From: Clostridium puniceum
GTDB lineage: Bacteria > Bacillota > Clostridia > Clostridiales > Clostridiaceae
NCBI RefSeq assembly: GCF_002006345.1
Contig: NZ_LZZM01000099.1
Location: 1 to 64,000, forward strand
Reading direction: 5' to 3'
Length of the DNA stretch: 64,000 nucleotides
Part shown: positions 56,332 through 64,000 of the stretch, piece after piece
Layout: the number at the start of each line of letters is the position of its first letter
How positions within the stretch are numbered: the first letter of the stretch is position 1
The notes under the pieces: model-generated
What the model was told of the DNA's origin: nothing
Databases searched by the model: none
What the model saw: the letters and a program-made list of their open reading frames with translations, nothing else
Made by a program: the position numbers and the translations under genes

Positions 56332-57807
56332 ATGGAAGAGCGAAAAGAAATAATAGAAACAGGATGGAACTTAGATAATAGTTATGCCAAGTTGCCAAAA
56401 TCATTTTTTAAAATCCAGAGACCAACACCTGTAAGCTCACCCCAATTGATTATTCTTAATCACCCACTTGCAACATCTTTGGGCGTGAATATTCAAGCAA
56501 TGAAAAGCAATGATGGAGTGGCGGTTTTTGCTGGTAACCAAATACTGGAAGGCGGTTTACCCCTTGCTCAAGCTTATGCAGGACATCAATTTGGATATTT
56601 TAATATGTTAGGCGATGGCAGAGCTTTGCTGCTTGGGGAGCAGATCACTCCAACAGGCGATAGAGTTGATATTCAGCTAAAGGGATCGGGGAGAACTCCT
56701 TACTCTAGAGGTGGCGATGGCAGAGCTGCTATTGGACCAATGCTACGTGAATATATTATCAGTGAAGCAATGTATGCCCTTGGCATTCCTACTACTCGCA
56801 GTCTAGCCGTGGTAACAACCGGTGAGTCAATAATTCGTGAAACCCTTCTGCCAGGTGCAATTCTTACACGTGTAGCCGCTAGTCATCTGCGGGTTGCTAC
56901 TTTCCAATATGCTGCAGAATGGGGAACAGTTGAAGAACTAAAATCCTTAGCTGATTATACATTAAAGAGACATTTTTCAGATGGTAATGAGGGTCAGAAT
57001 CCATATCTTTTTCTACTTAAAAACGTAATTAAACGCCAAGCTGAACTTATTTCTAAATGGCAGCTAGTTGGTTTTATTCATGGGGTGATGAATACTGATA
57101 ACATGTCAATTAGTGGAGAAACAATTGATTACGGACCTTGTGCTTTCATGGATGCTTATGATCCAGCAACTGTATTTAGTTCAATTGATAGAGAAGGGCG
57201 TTATGCCTATGGAAATCAGCCATATATTGCGGGATGGAATTTAGCACGATTTGCTGAAACTTTATTGCCACTGCTCCATGATAACCAAGAGGAGGCTGTG
57301 AAACTGGCTCAAGATGCAGTTTCAAATTTTACTGAGTTGTATCACGAAAATTGGATGGCTGGAATGAGATCAAAACTAGGAATCTTTAACGAAGAGCAGC
57401 AGGATGAATCACTTTTTGAAGATTTGCTAAGTATAATGCAGAAGTATAATGCGGATTATACCAACACTTTTCTTGCACTAACATTTAATAAATTTTCTGA
57501 TATGGATATGTTTAATAGTGAGTCATTTACTCATTGGTATAAGCTTTGGCAGGAAAGAATAGGGAGACAGCAGCAAACAAAAGCTTCATCGCATCAATTG
57601 ATGAAAAATTCTAATCCAGCACTAATCCCGCGTAATCATAGGGTGGAAGAAGCATTAGAAGCTGCAGAGAAACAAGGAGATTATAATGTTGTGGAACGGC
57701 TTCTTAAAGTTCTTTCCTGTCCTTATGCTCACTCTATAGAACAAGATGAGTACTCCACATTACCCGCTAAATGCAACCAGCCTTATCGAACTTTTTGTGG
57801 CACCTAA
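56332..57807 (+). CDS. selO: Protein adenylyltransferase SelO (YdiU/UPF0061)
   Basis: 491-residue pseudokinase-fold enzyme that transfers AMP from ATP to Ser/Thr/Tyr of target proteins in redox-stress responses. Family signatures include '[20 protein letters not shown]' and '[15 protein letters not shown]'. The mid-protein '[20 protein letters not shown]' active-site Asn/Asp stretch and the C-terminal 'YRTFCGT' close the enzyme. Full length. Codon and base composition are distinctly more GC-rich (CGT, GGC, CTG codons) than all neighbours, which suggests acquisition from another lineage. No partner gene is evident. Confidence 0.93.
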   Translation: MEERKEIIETGWNLDNSYAKLPKSFFKIQRPTPVSSPQLIILNHPLATSLGVNIQAMKSNDGVAVFAGNQILEGGLPLAQAYAGHQFGYFNMLGDGRALLLGEQITPTGDRVDIQLKGSGRTPYSRGGDGRAAIGPMLREYIISEAMYALGIPTTRSLAVVTTGESIIRETLLPGAILTRVAASHLRVATFQYAAEWGTVEELKSLADYTLKRHFSDGNEGQNPYLFLLKNVIKRQAELISKWQLVGFIHGVMNTDNMSISGETIDYGPCAFMDAYDPATVFSSIDREGRYAYGNQPYIAGWNLARFAETLLPLLHDNQEEAVKLAQDAVSNFTELYHENWMAGMRSKLGIFNEEQQDESLFEDLLSIMQKYNADYTNTFLALTFNKFSDMDMFNSESFTHWYKLWQERIGRQQQTKASSHQLMKNSNPALIPRNHRVEEALEAAEKQGDYNVVERLLKVLSCPYAHSIEQDEYSTLPAKCNQPYRTFCGT

Positions 57808-57923
57808 AATAGGAGAATTAGAGCAGCTAATTGATATAAAATTTTTTAATAATTGTTAATCAATTAAATATAACTTGGTATAAGTAGTATACTGAAATAA
57901 TTATATAACAATTTATATATAAG

Positions 57924-57958
57924 AAAATCCAAATTTAAAATTTGGATTTTTTTGTTTT
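57924..57958 (+). terminator. Rho-independent terminator
   Basis: Perfect 12-bp stem (57924-57935 with 57939-57950) and T-run, about 115 bp after the selO stop codon. Confidence 0.75.
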
Positions 57959-57982
57959 CAAATCATATTTTTTAAATTTTCA

Positions 57983-58044
57983 TTGACAGGCTAAAAATAA
58001 TGTATATACTAGAAATATATAAAGTATACTATTAGTATACTTTA
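57983..58044 (+). promoter_or_regulatory. TetR-type promoter and operator
   Basis: TTGACA (57983-57988) and extended -10 TATACT (58005-58010) are 16 bp apart. Directly at the start point lies the perfect inverted repeat TAAAGTATACT-ATT-AGTATACTTTA (58020-58044), a typical TetR-family operator, suggesting autorepression of the next gene pair. Confidence 0.75.
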
Positions 58045-58064
58045 TATATAGGAGGTGTATTCAA

Positions 58065-58712
58065 ATAGGTATTACAGAACGAAAAGAAAGAGAAAAACTA
58101 GCTCGTAAAACTGAAATAATAAATGCGGCTGAAAAGATTTTTTTCAAAAAAGGCTTTGAAAATTCTACAATGGATGATATTGCAAAAGAGGCTGAGTTTA
58201 CTAAGAAAACTATATATTCATATTTTAAAAGTAAAGATGAATTATACTTTGAAATAATGTTATTAGGATACAATATATTAAATGAATTATTTGATAAGGT
58301 AATCAAGGAAAATAGCAAAAAAAGTGAAATTGAAAAAATCAGAAAGCTTGGTGAAACTTTTGTTAAATTTAGTAAAGATAATCATGGATATTTTAAGGTT
58401 ATTTCAGATTATGAAAATAAAGAATTTGATTTCCAAGTTGATGATGATAATTGTTTAATTAAAAAAAGTTATATAGTGGGCGAGCATTCTTTAGAGATTT
58501 TAAATGACTGTATTATAAATGGAATTAAAAAAGGTGAGTTAATAGATCATATTGATTCATATACAATTTCTCTTATGCTTTGGTCAAGTTTTACAGGTTA
58601 TATTGGTTTAATAAATAAAAAAGAAAAATATATAAAAGCTTATTACAATAAAAATATTGAGAATTTAATGGAAGATGGAATAGAAATTTTATTAAGGTCT
58701 ATTAAAAAATAA
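58065..58712 (+). CDS. TetR family regulator with apparent non-ATG start
   Basis: About 215-residue repressor. The complete N-terminal HTH needs codons well upstream of the first in-frame ATG (58170): 'TEIINAAEKIFFKKGFENST' followed by 'MDDIAKEAEFTKKTIYSYF' and 'KSKDELYFEIM'. No in-frame ATG, GTG or TTG exists behind the GGAGG at 58051-58055. The best-placed codon is ATA at 58065 (9 nt spacing); ATT at 58059 or 58071 are alternatives. The C-terminal ligand domain is diverse, so the inducer is unknown. A perfect operator overlaps its promoter, and the FMN-binding gene follows after 13 bp. Confidence 0.82.
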   Translation: MGITERKEREKLARKTEIINAAEKIFFKKGFENSTMDDIAKEAEFTKKTIYSYFKSKDELYFEIMLLGYNILNELFDKVIKENSKKSEIEKIRKLGETFVKFSKDNHGYFKVISDYENKEFDFQVDDDNCLIKKSYIVGEHSLEILNDCIINGIKKGELIDHIDSYTISLMLWSSFTGYIGLINKKEKYIKAYYNKNIENLMEDGIEILLRSIKK

Positions 58713-58725
58713 GGAGGGATTTTAT

Positions 58726-59133
58726 ATGGTAAATATAAACAAAATATTAGTTGTAGCAGTTTGTTTTGTACTTTTAATTGCTATTATTATTGGGGGGAAG
58801 TATTTAATTTCCGTAAAGAACTATCAAAAAGCCGTTAAAGATTTGAAAATTGGTACTATAGAATTATCAAAGGTTTCTGATGGAGAATATACTGGTACTT
58901 GTAATGTTGATTACATTTATGCAAAAGTTATTGTTACAGTTAAAGATCATGAAATTAAAAATATAAATTTATTAGAACATAAAAATGAGAAAGGAAAGCC
59001 AGCAGAAGTCATTACAGATAAGGTAGTTAAGGAGCAAAGTGTTCAAGTAGATACTGTTTCAGGAGCAACCAATAGCAGTAAAGTAATTTTAAAAGCAATT
59101 GAAAGCGCATTAGTATCTGGAACTCAAAAATAA
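58726..59133 (+). CDS. Membrane-anchored FMN-binding domain protein
   Basis: 135-residue protein with one N-terminal membrane helix (about 6-27) and an extracytoplasmic FMN-binding domain of the RnfG/NqrC type. 'DTVSGATNSSKVILKAI' holds the SGAT motif whose Thr can carry covalent FMN. Such small proteins act in extracellular or membrane flavin electron transfer. GGAGGG precedes the ATG. It is co-transcribed with the upstream TetR regulator, which probably controls it. Confidence 0.88.
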   Translation: MVNINKILVVAVCFVLLIAIIIGGKYLISVKNYQKAVKDLKIGTIELSKVSDGEYTGTCNVDYIYAKVIVTVKDHEIKNINLLEHKNEKGKPAEVITDKVVKEQSVQVDTVSGATNSSKVILKAIESALVSGTQK

Positions 59134-59497
59134 TGAATTATATGAAATATGTTTCTTATAATTTACAGCTATAATACGTCAGTAGGGGAAATGAATAGAA
59201 ATAAATTGATACTAGATTAGAATACTATGAATTAATCTTTCTATATAAATTTCACGAATATGTTAGAAGTTCATTATAGGACAAACTATATATTAACCAA
59301 GTGGGTATTAATAGAAGTATAATTAAACTTTATTAATGCCCATTTGCTCAATATTACACTATTTTTTATACAGCCAAATTATTAAAGAGAATAGGAGCTT
59401 ATTTCTATGAATTGTCATTGTTTATAGAAGTTTGACAATTTATAGATGAAGTAAGGAAGTTAAATATATTTAACTTAGAATTCACGTAATCAAAAAA
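59134..59497. other. Convergent intergenic region with hairpin
   Basis: 364 bp without a gene. A 13-nt-arm hairpin (59301-59313 with 59331-59343, G-U and one mismatch) may end the FMN-binding transcript. Nothing else could be assigned. Confidence 0.45.
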
Positions 59498-60049
59498 TTA
59501 TTTATTATTAACAATTCTTTTTATACAATCATTAAGCCAATCTATATAACTTTTTTCTCTCATAATAGCGCTATTTAAGACGATGTAATCACCAAAGCTG
59601 GGAGAGGAAACTTTAGATATATCTTTTGTTTTTGAAAGTTTTTTCATAGAAGCTTCTAAGTATTCAAGCCTTTCCGAATGTTTATTTAGAGCAATTTCAA
59701 ATTGTTGTAATAAAATATCAATATTCATTTCATCACAAAAATAAGCTTTCAATTTAAAGACATCTTTAGGTGTCGGTTCTAAAGGATCATCTTTTGCAAG
59801 CCATTTTTGTAAAGATCTTTTTCCTTTTTCAGTTATGGTATATAATTTTTTTTCTAGTTTTTCACCCTGTATAATTGTTTCATATGAAATAAGATCTTCA
59901 TCTGTCAATTTTTTTAATTCAGGATATATTTGGCTATGTCTAGCATACCAAAATTCTACTAACCCTTCATTAAATTTCTTTGTTATATCATATCCTGTTA
60001 ATGAACTTCTATTAACAAGACCTAAAATTGCATACTTCAATGTTCTCAT
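59498..60049 (-). CDS. PadR family transcriptional regulator
   Basis: About 183-residue winged-helix regulator. The DNA-binding domain (1-85) shows 'AILGLVNRSSLTGYDITKKF', 'SQIYPELKKLTDEDLI' and 'KLYTITEKGKRSLQKWL'. The C-terminal vinculin-like helical half (90-183) mediates dimerisation and ligand sensing. PadR proteins often respond to phenolic acids or drugs. The ATG at 60049 is preferred over the GTG at 60064, which overlaps the ribosome binding site. It is divergent from the flavoenzyme operon, whose promoter carries a PadR-type operator. Confidence 0.92.
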   Translation of the reverse strand: MRTLKYAILGLVNRSSLTGYDITKKFNEGLVEFWYARHSQIYPELKKLTDEDLISYETIIQGEKLEKKLYTITEKGKRSLQKWLAKDDPLEPTPKDVFKLKAYFCDEMNIDILLQQFEIALNKHSERLEYLEASMKKLSKTKDISKVSSPSFGDYIVLNSAIMREKSYIDWLNDCIKRIVNNK

Positions 60050-60235
60050 ATATATTGTTAGCACCTCATTCTTCTTATTGTTTTAGAATTTACAAAATAA
60101 AGTTAAAATTTATAAAATAAAATTTATAAATAGATTTAAAAGCATCAGAAATGAACAACCTGAAAATCAAATTTTATTGTAAAACAATTTTAACACAATT
60201 AAATATAAAGGAAAACAAAGTGTGAATAGTAATAC

Positions 60236-60274
60236 ATGTCAATGTTGACATATTTAGTTTAATGGAGATATAAT
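60236..60274 (+). promoter_or_regulatory. PadR operator over a consensus promoter
   Basis: ATGTCAATGTTGACAT at 60236-60251 is a perfect palindrome with the PadR spacing ATGT-N8-ACAT. Its right half contains the -35 box TTGACA (60245-60250); TATAAT follows at 60269-60274 with an 18-bp spacer. PadR bound here should block RNA polymerase. Confidence 0.8.
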
Positions 60275-60344
60275 GTATAAGAGTTATTATTTAGGAGCTA
60301 TAATATGTTAAAAGCTTCAAATATTTGTATTTAGGAGGGTGTGT

Positions 60345-62339
60345 ATGAACAAGTATAAGAAATTATTTGAACCAATTATGATTGGTAAATGTGAAATAAA
60401 GAATCGTTTTGCATTGGCACCAATGGGTCCACTTGGATTAGCTGATAGTGAAGGCGGCTTTAATCAAAGAGGAATTGACTATTATATTGAAAGAGCAAAA
60501 GGTGGGACTGGCTTAATAATCACAGGAGTCACTTTTGTGGATAATGAAGTTGAAGAACATGGAATGCCAAATGTTCCATGTCCTACACATAATCCAGTTC
60601 AATTTGTTAGAACAGGAAGGGAAATGACAGAAAGAATACATGCGTATAATGCAAAAGTATTTTTACAAATGTCAGGCGGATTTGGAAGGGTTACTATACC
60701 AACTAATCTTGGAGAGTTTCCTCCCATTGCGCCATCACCAATTAAACATAGATGGCTTGATAAGACTTGTCGTGAACTTACAGTAGATGAAATTAAATCT
60801 ATAGTTAAAAAATTTGGAGCTGGAGCTTTCAATGCAAAGAGAGCAGGTTTTGATGGAGTGCAAATTCATGCTGTTCATGAAGGGTATCTTATAGATCAAT
60901 TTGCTATTTCATTATTTAACCACAGAACTGATGAATATGGTGGTAGTTTAGAAAATAGACTTCGCTTTGCACAAGAAATAGTTGTAGAAATTAAAGATAG
61001 GTGTGGAGAAGATTTTCCAGTAACGCTTAGATATTCACCAAAAAGTTTTATTAAAGATTTAAGAGACGGAGCACTTCCGGGCGAAGAATTCACTGAAAAG
61101 GGTAGAGATTTAGAAGAAGGAATTGAAGCTGCTAAATTGCTTGTATCATATGGATATGATTCATTAGATACAGATGTTGGATCTTATGATTCGTGGTGGT
61201 GGAGTCATCCTCCAATGTATCAAGAAAAGGGCTTGTATAGGCCATATGCTAAGCTAATGAAAGAAAATGTAGATGTACCAATCATATGTGCAGGAAGAAT
61301 GGACAATCCAGATATGGCACTTGAAGCTATAGAAAATGGAACATGTGATATTATAAGTTTGGGAAGACCACTTCTTGCTGATCCTGATTATGTAAATAAA
61401 TTAAAAGCTAATAATTATAAATCAATTAGACCATGTATATCATGCCAAGAAGGATGTATGGGGCGTATTCAACACTATTCAATGCTTAACTGTGCTGTTA
61501 ATCCTCAAGCTTGTAAAGAAAAAGATAATGCACTTACACCTATATTAAAGAAGAAAAAAGTTCTAATAATTGGTGGTGGAGTAGCAGGCTGCGAGACAGC
61601 AAGAGTTCTATCTCTTAGAGGTCATGAACCAGTATTGTATGAAAAAAGTGATAGACTAGGAGGAAATCTTATTCCAGGAGGATCACCAGATTTTAAAGAA
61701 GATGATATTGCATTAGCTGATTGGTATGAAAATACATTAAAAGAACTAAAAGTTGAAGTACATTTAAATAGTGAAATAACAAAGGAACAAATATTAAATT
61801 ATAATGTTGATAGCGTAATTATGGCTACAGGTTCAATTCCAAAGGTATTTTCACTTGGAGATGATCATAAGGTATTTGTAGCAACAGACGTTTTATTAGG
61901 TAAGAAAAATGTGGGAAATAGTACAGTTGTAGTAGGTGGAGGTTTAGTTGGATGTGAACTTGCACTTGATTTGGCTAAAAAAGGTAAAAAGGTTACTATA
62001 GTAGAGGCTTTGCACAAAATTTTAGCATTAAATGAACCTCTATGTTCTGCAAATAGTGAAATGCTTGAAAAGTTAATTCCGTTTAATAATATTGATATTA
62101 AAACAAATTCAAAGGTAAAAACATATAAAGATGGATGTTTAGAAATAGAAACAGAAAATGGAACAGAAAAGCTTCAATGTGATTCAGTAATACTTTCTGT
62201 AGGATATAAAGAAGAAGATTCTTTATATAAAGAATTAGAATTTGAAATTCCAGAAATTCATCTTTTAGGGGATGCACGTAAAGTATCTAATATTATGTAT
62301 GCCATTTGGGATGCTTATGAAATAGCAAATCATATATAG
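60345..62339 (+). CDS. Old-yellow-enzyme family iron-sulfur flavoenzyme (2-enoate/2,4-dienoyl-CoA reductase type)
   Basis: 664-residue fusion of an N-terminal FMN TIM barrel (about 1-350), a [4Fe-4S] site ('CISCQEGCMGRIQ' plus a later Cys, about residues 362-382) and C-terminal FAD/NAD(P)-binding domains ('VLIIGGGVAGCETARVLSL', 'VVVGGGLVGCELALDLA'). This is the layout of 2-enoate reductase, FadH and bile-acid BaiCD/BaiH. It would reduce the C=C of an alpha,beta-unsaturated acid with NAD(P)H. GGAGGG lies 6 nt before the ATG at 60345; a GTG at 60339 is less likely. First gene of a two-gene operon under probable PadR control. Confidence 0.92.
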   Translation: MNKYKKLFEPIMIGKCEIKNRFALAPMGPLGLADSEGGFNQRGIDYYIERAKGGTGLIITGVTFVDNEVEEHGMPNVPCPTHNPVQFVRTGREMTERIHAYNAKVFLQMSGGFGRVTIPTNLGEFPPIAPSPIKHRWLDKTCRELTVDEIKSIVKKFGAGAFNAKRAGFDGVQIHAVHEGYLIDQFAISLFNHRTDEYGGSLENRLRFAQEIVVEIKDRCGEDFPVTLRYSPKSFIKDLRDGALPGEEFTEKGRDLEEGIEAAKLLVSYGYDSLDTDVGSYDSWWWSHPPMYQEKGLYRPYAKLMKENVDVPIICAGRMDNPDMALEAIENGTCDIISLGRPLLADPDYVNKLKANNYKSIRPCISCQEGCMGRIQHYSMLNCAVNPQACKEKDNALTPILKKKKVLIIGGGVAGCETARVLSLRGHEPVLYEKSDRLGGNLIPGGSPDFKEDDIALADWYENTLKELKVEVHLNSEITKEQILNYNVDSVIMATGSIPKVFSLGDDHKVFVATDVLLGKKNVGNSTVVVGGGLVGCELALDLAKKGKKVTIVEALHKILALNEPLCSANSEMLEKLIPFNNIDIKTNSKVKTYKDGCLEIETENGTEKLQCDSVILSVGYKEEDSLYKELEFEIPEIHLLGDARKVSNIMYAIWDAYEIANHI

Positions 62340-62350
62340 CTATTAATAAT

Positions 62351-62383
62351 AAAGTGTCATGTATATTTTATGGATGGCACTTT
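62351..62383 (+). other. Intra-operon hairpin
   Basis: 10-bp stem with one G-U pair (62351-62360 with 62374-62383) between the flavoenzyme and esterase genes, without a T-run. It may attenuate or process the shared mRNA. Confidence 0.4.
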
Positions 62384-62428
62384 GCCAGTAATTTAGATGA
62401 AGCGTATATGAAGGGAGAAAATTAATTT

Positions 62429-63298
62429 ATGAGTGATAAAGAAAATAGTTTGGAAATTGTAAACAACATGAGAAAAGGAAGCCTTGCTAGAGCAAAAGCT
62501 TCAAAGATTTTAGGAGAAGAAATTTTTATTCCAACTAGAGAGGGAAAAACACGTTGTTTGGTTTATAAATCTAAAAATGAGAAAGTAATGTCACCTATAT
62601 TTTTCGATGTTCATGGTGGCGGATTTGTAGCGGGCTTACCAGAGGATGATGATAGGTTTTGTGATAAGGTTAGAAATGAATTAGATATTACTGCTATTTC
62701 AATTGACTACAGACTTGCACCTGAATATAAGTGTCCAACAGATAAAAATGATGTTTATGATGTTATAAAGTACTTAAATTTACATAGTGATGAATTTGGA
62801 GTTGATCCGAGTAATATGGCAATTGGAGGTCATAGTGCTGGTGCTAATATTTCAACAGTAGTGTGTATGATGGCAAAGGAAAAAAAAGAATTCTCATTTA
62901 AATGCCAAATATTAGATTATCCACCTCTTGATTTGTCAACACCAGCAACAGAAAAATTCTATATAGAAGGGGCAATACCACCTGAAATAGCTTTAATATT
63001 TGATGAGTGTTATAGGAAAGAAGAGAATGCTAAAAAACCATATTGTTCTCCAATATTTGCAATAGAAGAGGAACTTAAGAATCTCCCACCAGCAGTAGTT
63101 ATAACTTGCGAAATAGATTCTCTTAGAAACGAAGGAGAATATTATGCACAGAAGCTTGTAAAATCAGGAGTTGAAACAAATGCAAAGAGATTTTATGGAG
63201 TAAGACATGGCTTTACAATTTCAGATTTTGATTTACCTGAAAGTAAAGAAGCACATAAGATGATGATTGATGGAATAAGAAAATATCTATCTAATTAG
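62429..63298 (+). CDS. Alpha/beta hydrolase, HSL/acetyl-esterase family
   Basis: 289-residue cytoplasmic carboxylesterase. The oxyanion motif HGGG is at 62-65, the nucleophile Ser136 in 'GGHSAGAN', then Asp230 ('CEIDSLRNEG') and His260 ('GVRHGF') complete the triad. The N-terminal 'cap' is short. AAGGGAG precedes the ATG. It follows the enoate-type reductase in the same direction with a 90-bp gap, so the pair may process an unsaturated ester: hydrolysis here and double-bond reduction there. Substrate unknown. Confidence 0.88.
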   Translation: MSDKENSLEIVNNMRKGSLARAKASKILGEEIFIPTREGKTRCLVYKSKNEKVMSPIFFDVHGGGFVAGLPEDDDRFCDKVRNELDITAISIDYRLAPEYKCPTDKNDVYDVIKYLNLHSDEFGVDPSNMAIGGHSAGANISTVVCMMAKEKKEFSFKCQILDYPPLDLSTPATEKFYIEGAIPPEIALIFDECYRKEENAKKPYCSPIFAIEEELKNLPPAVVITCEIDSLRNEGEYYAQKLVKSGVETNAKRFYGVRHGFTISDFDLPESKEAHKMMIDGIRKYLSN

Positions 63299-63823
63299 TT
63301 TTAGAAAATTTTTAATTTTAGAAGTTTCATCATCATCAGAAGTGTTAAATAATATGATGCAAGAAATGATTGTACATGTTAGAAAACTCAAAATATAGTT
63401 AAATTTCAAGATGGATAAAGATCTGAGACTATCGAATTATTAAAAAGATTTATTAATAAAAACATTGAAACTTTGATTTGATTGGCTATTTAAAAATAGA
63501 AATAAATTTTCTATTTTTAAATAGCTTATTTTTTATATGATTGAATCACAATATGATTAGATAATAATATTATGAATTCCTTTAAAATTCATAATGTATG
63601 ATTTTTAAAGAAATGATATGTATATAAAGAAATGAATGAAAAATTAATCTGGACATATTTAACAATGAGACTTTTTATTGAATTTTATGACATAGTTTGT
63701 TAGAATGCGTATATACACATAAGTAAATCTTAAGTATATAAAAGGTATATGTTTTAATATAGAATTAAGCATCTGAAAATAAAATTCTATGTATAATTAT
63801 ATAAAATTTTAGGGGGAAATTAA
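63299..63823. other. Intergenic region with terminator at 63485-63535
   Basis: 525 bp. A perfect 18-bp stem (63485-63502 with 63508-63525) followed by a T-rich run terminates the esterase operon. The remainder is AT-rich, and the promoter of the last gene could not be defined. Confidence 0.6.
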
Positions 63824-64000
63824 TTGGTTGATTTTGATTTAGAAATAAAAAATGCACGTTCGATTAATATAAAGGAAATAGAATTGAGCCAATATATAAT
63901 TGATGATAATATTAAGAAATCTATTATTTTATATAATACAGCAATAGGAGAAGTGAAGAAAGGCAATTTCGATTTAGTAATAAATGATTTAAAAAAAGCT
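63824..64000 (+). CDS. Partial CDS, probable TPR-type protein (runs off the window)
   Basis: First 59 codons of a gene that starts at TTG 63824, with AGGGGG (63811-63816) 7 nt upstream. The visible text 'SIILYNTAIGEVKKGNFDLV' followed by INDLKKA has the helical A-G-Y/F pattern of a tetratricopeptide repeat, preceded by a short acidic N-terminus. No signal peptide. The rest lies outside the window, so the identification is tentative. Confidence 0.5.
   Translation, partial: MVDFDLEIKNARSINIKEIELSQYIIDDNIKKSIILYNTAIGEVKKGNFDLVINDLKKA

Noticed and set aside
1-64000. CRISPR arrays, rRNA, tRNA, insertion sequences and prophage genes.
   Set aside because: None seen. Repeats found are isolated intergenic elements or a single tandem duplication, and no transposase or integrase is present.

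Overview
The window is low-GC, AT-rich Firmicutes DNA with strong AGGAGG-type ribosome binding sites and many simple hairpin terminators. The gene content points to a solventogenic Clostridium close to C. saccharoperbutylacetonicum/C. beijerinckii. Evidence includes an iron-dependent butanol-type dehydrogenase, a small two-cohesin cellulosome cluster, a T-box tyrS and Agr-type signalling. The species is an inference; no rRNA or tRNA gene was seen.

Positions 1-27,600 are mostly housekeeping and accessory genes: an M16 zinc peptidase, recX, a membrane-anchored transglutaminase-like protein, a TPR protein and a very large two-module BadF/BcrA-type activase. They are followed by a phosphodiester-glycosidase-domain protein, a membrane-anchored propeller-like protein, a decayed gene, an unknown membrane protein and a Nudix hydrolase. 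Next come tyrS with a Tyr T-box leader, an AI-2E-family permease and a divergent polyphosphate pair (ppx/ppk) with Pho-box-like repeats between them. A secreted cell-wall-binding-repeat protein, an AraC regulator divergent from a GH31 alpha-glucosidase, and an iron alcohol dehydrogenase complete this part.

Positions 28,300-52,400 form a plant cell-wall degradation island. A secreted PL9 pectate lyase (no dockerin) is followed by seven dockerin enzymes: GH74, GH48, GH9 (CBM4-Ig-GH9), GH9 (GH9-CBM3c), GH5_7 mannanase, GH44 and GH5 endoglucanase. They are grouped around one scaffoldin, CBM3-CBM3-X2-X2-Coh-X2-Coh. A short gene at 41,114-41,254, between the two GH9 genes, encodes a 46-residue AgrD-type autoinducer precursor. 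It has its own promoter with a perfect CcpA cre box and its own terminator. The matching machinery (AgrB peptidase, LytTR response regulator, GHKL sensor kinase) lies about 6-9 kb downstream on the other strand, just before the last dockerin gene. That operon is divergent from a CPBP-family membrane protease, the family of S. aureus MroQ. The arrangement suggests a split Agr circuit physically integrated with the cellulosome and tied to carbon catabolite control. This is the most interesting feature of the window.

Positions 52,600-64,000 hold an LD-carboxypeptidase, a chemoreceptor, a hemerythrin-like protein and a SelO pseudokinase of atypical base composition. They also hold a TetR regulator that apparently lacks a standard start codon and is coupled to an FMN-binding protein. 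A PadR regulator sits divergent from an enoate-reductase-type flavoenzyme/esterase operon, with a textbook PadR operator over its -35 box. The window ends inside a gene that starts with TTG.
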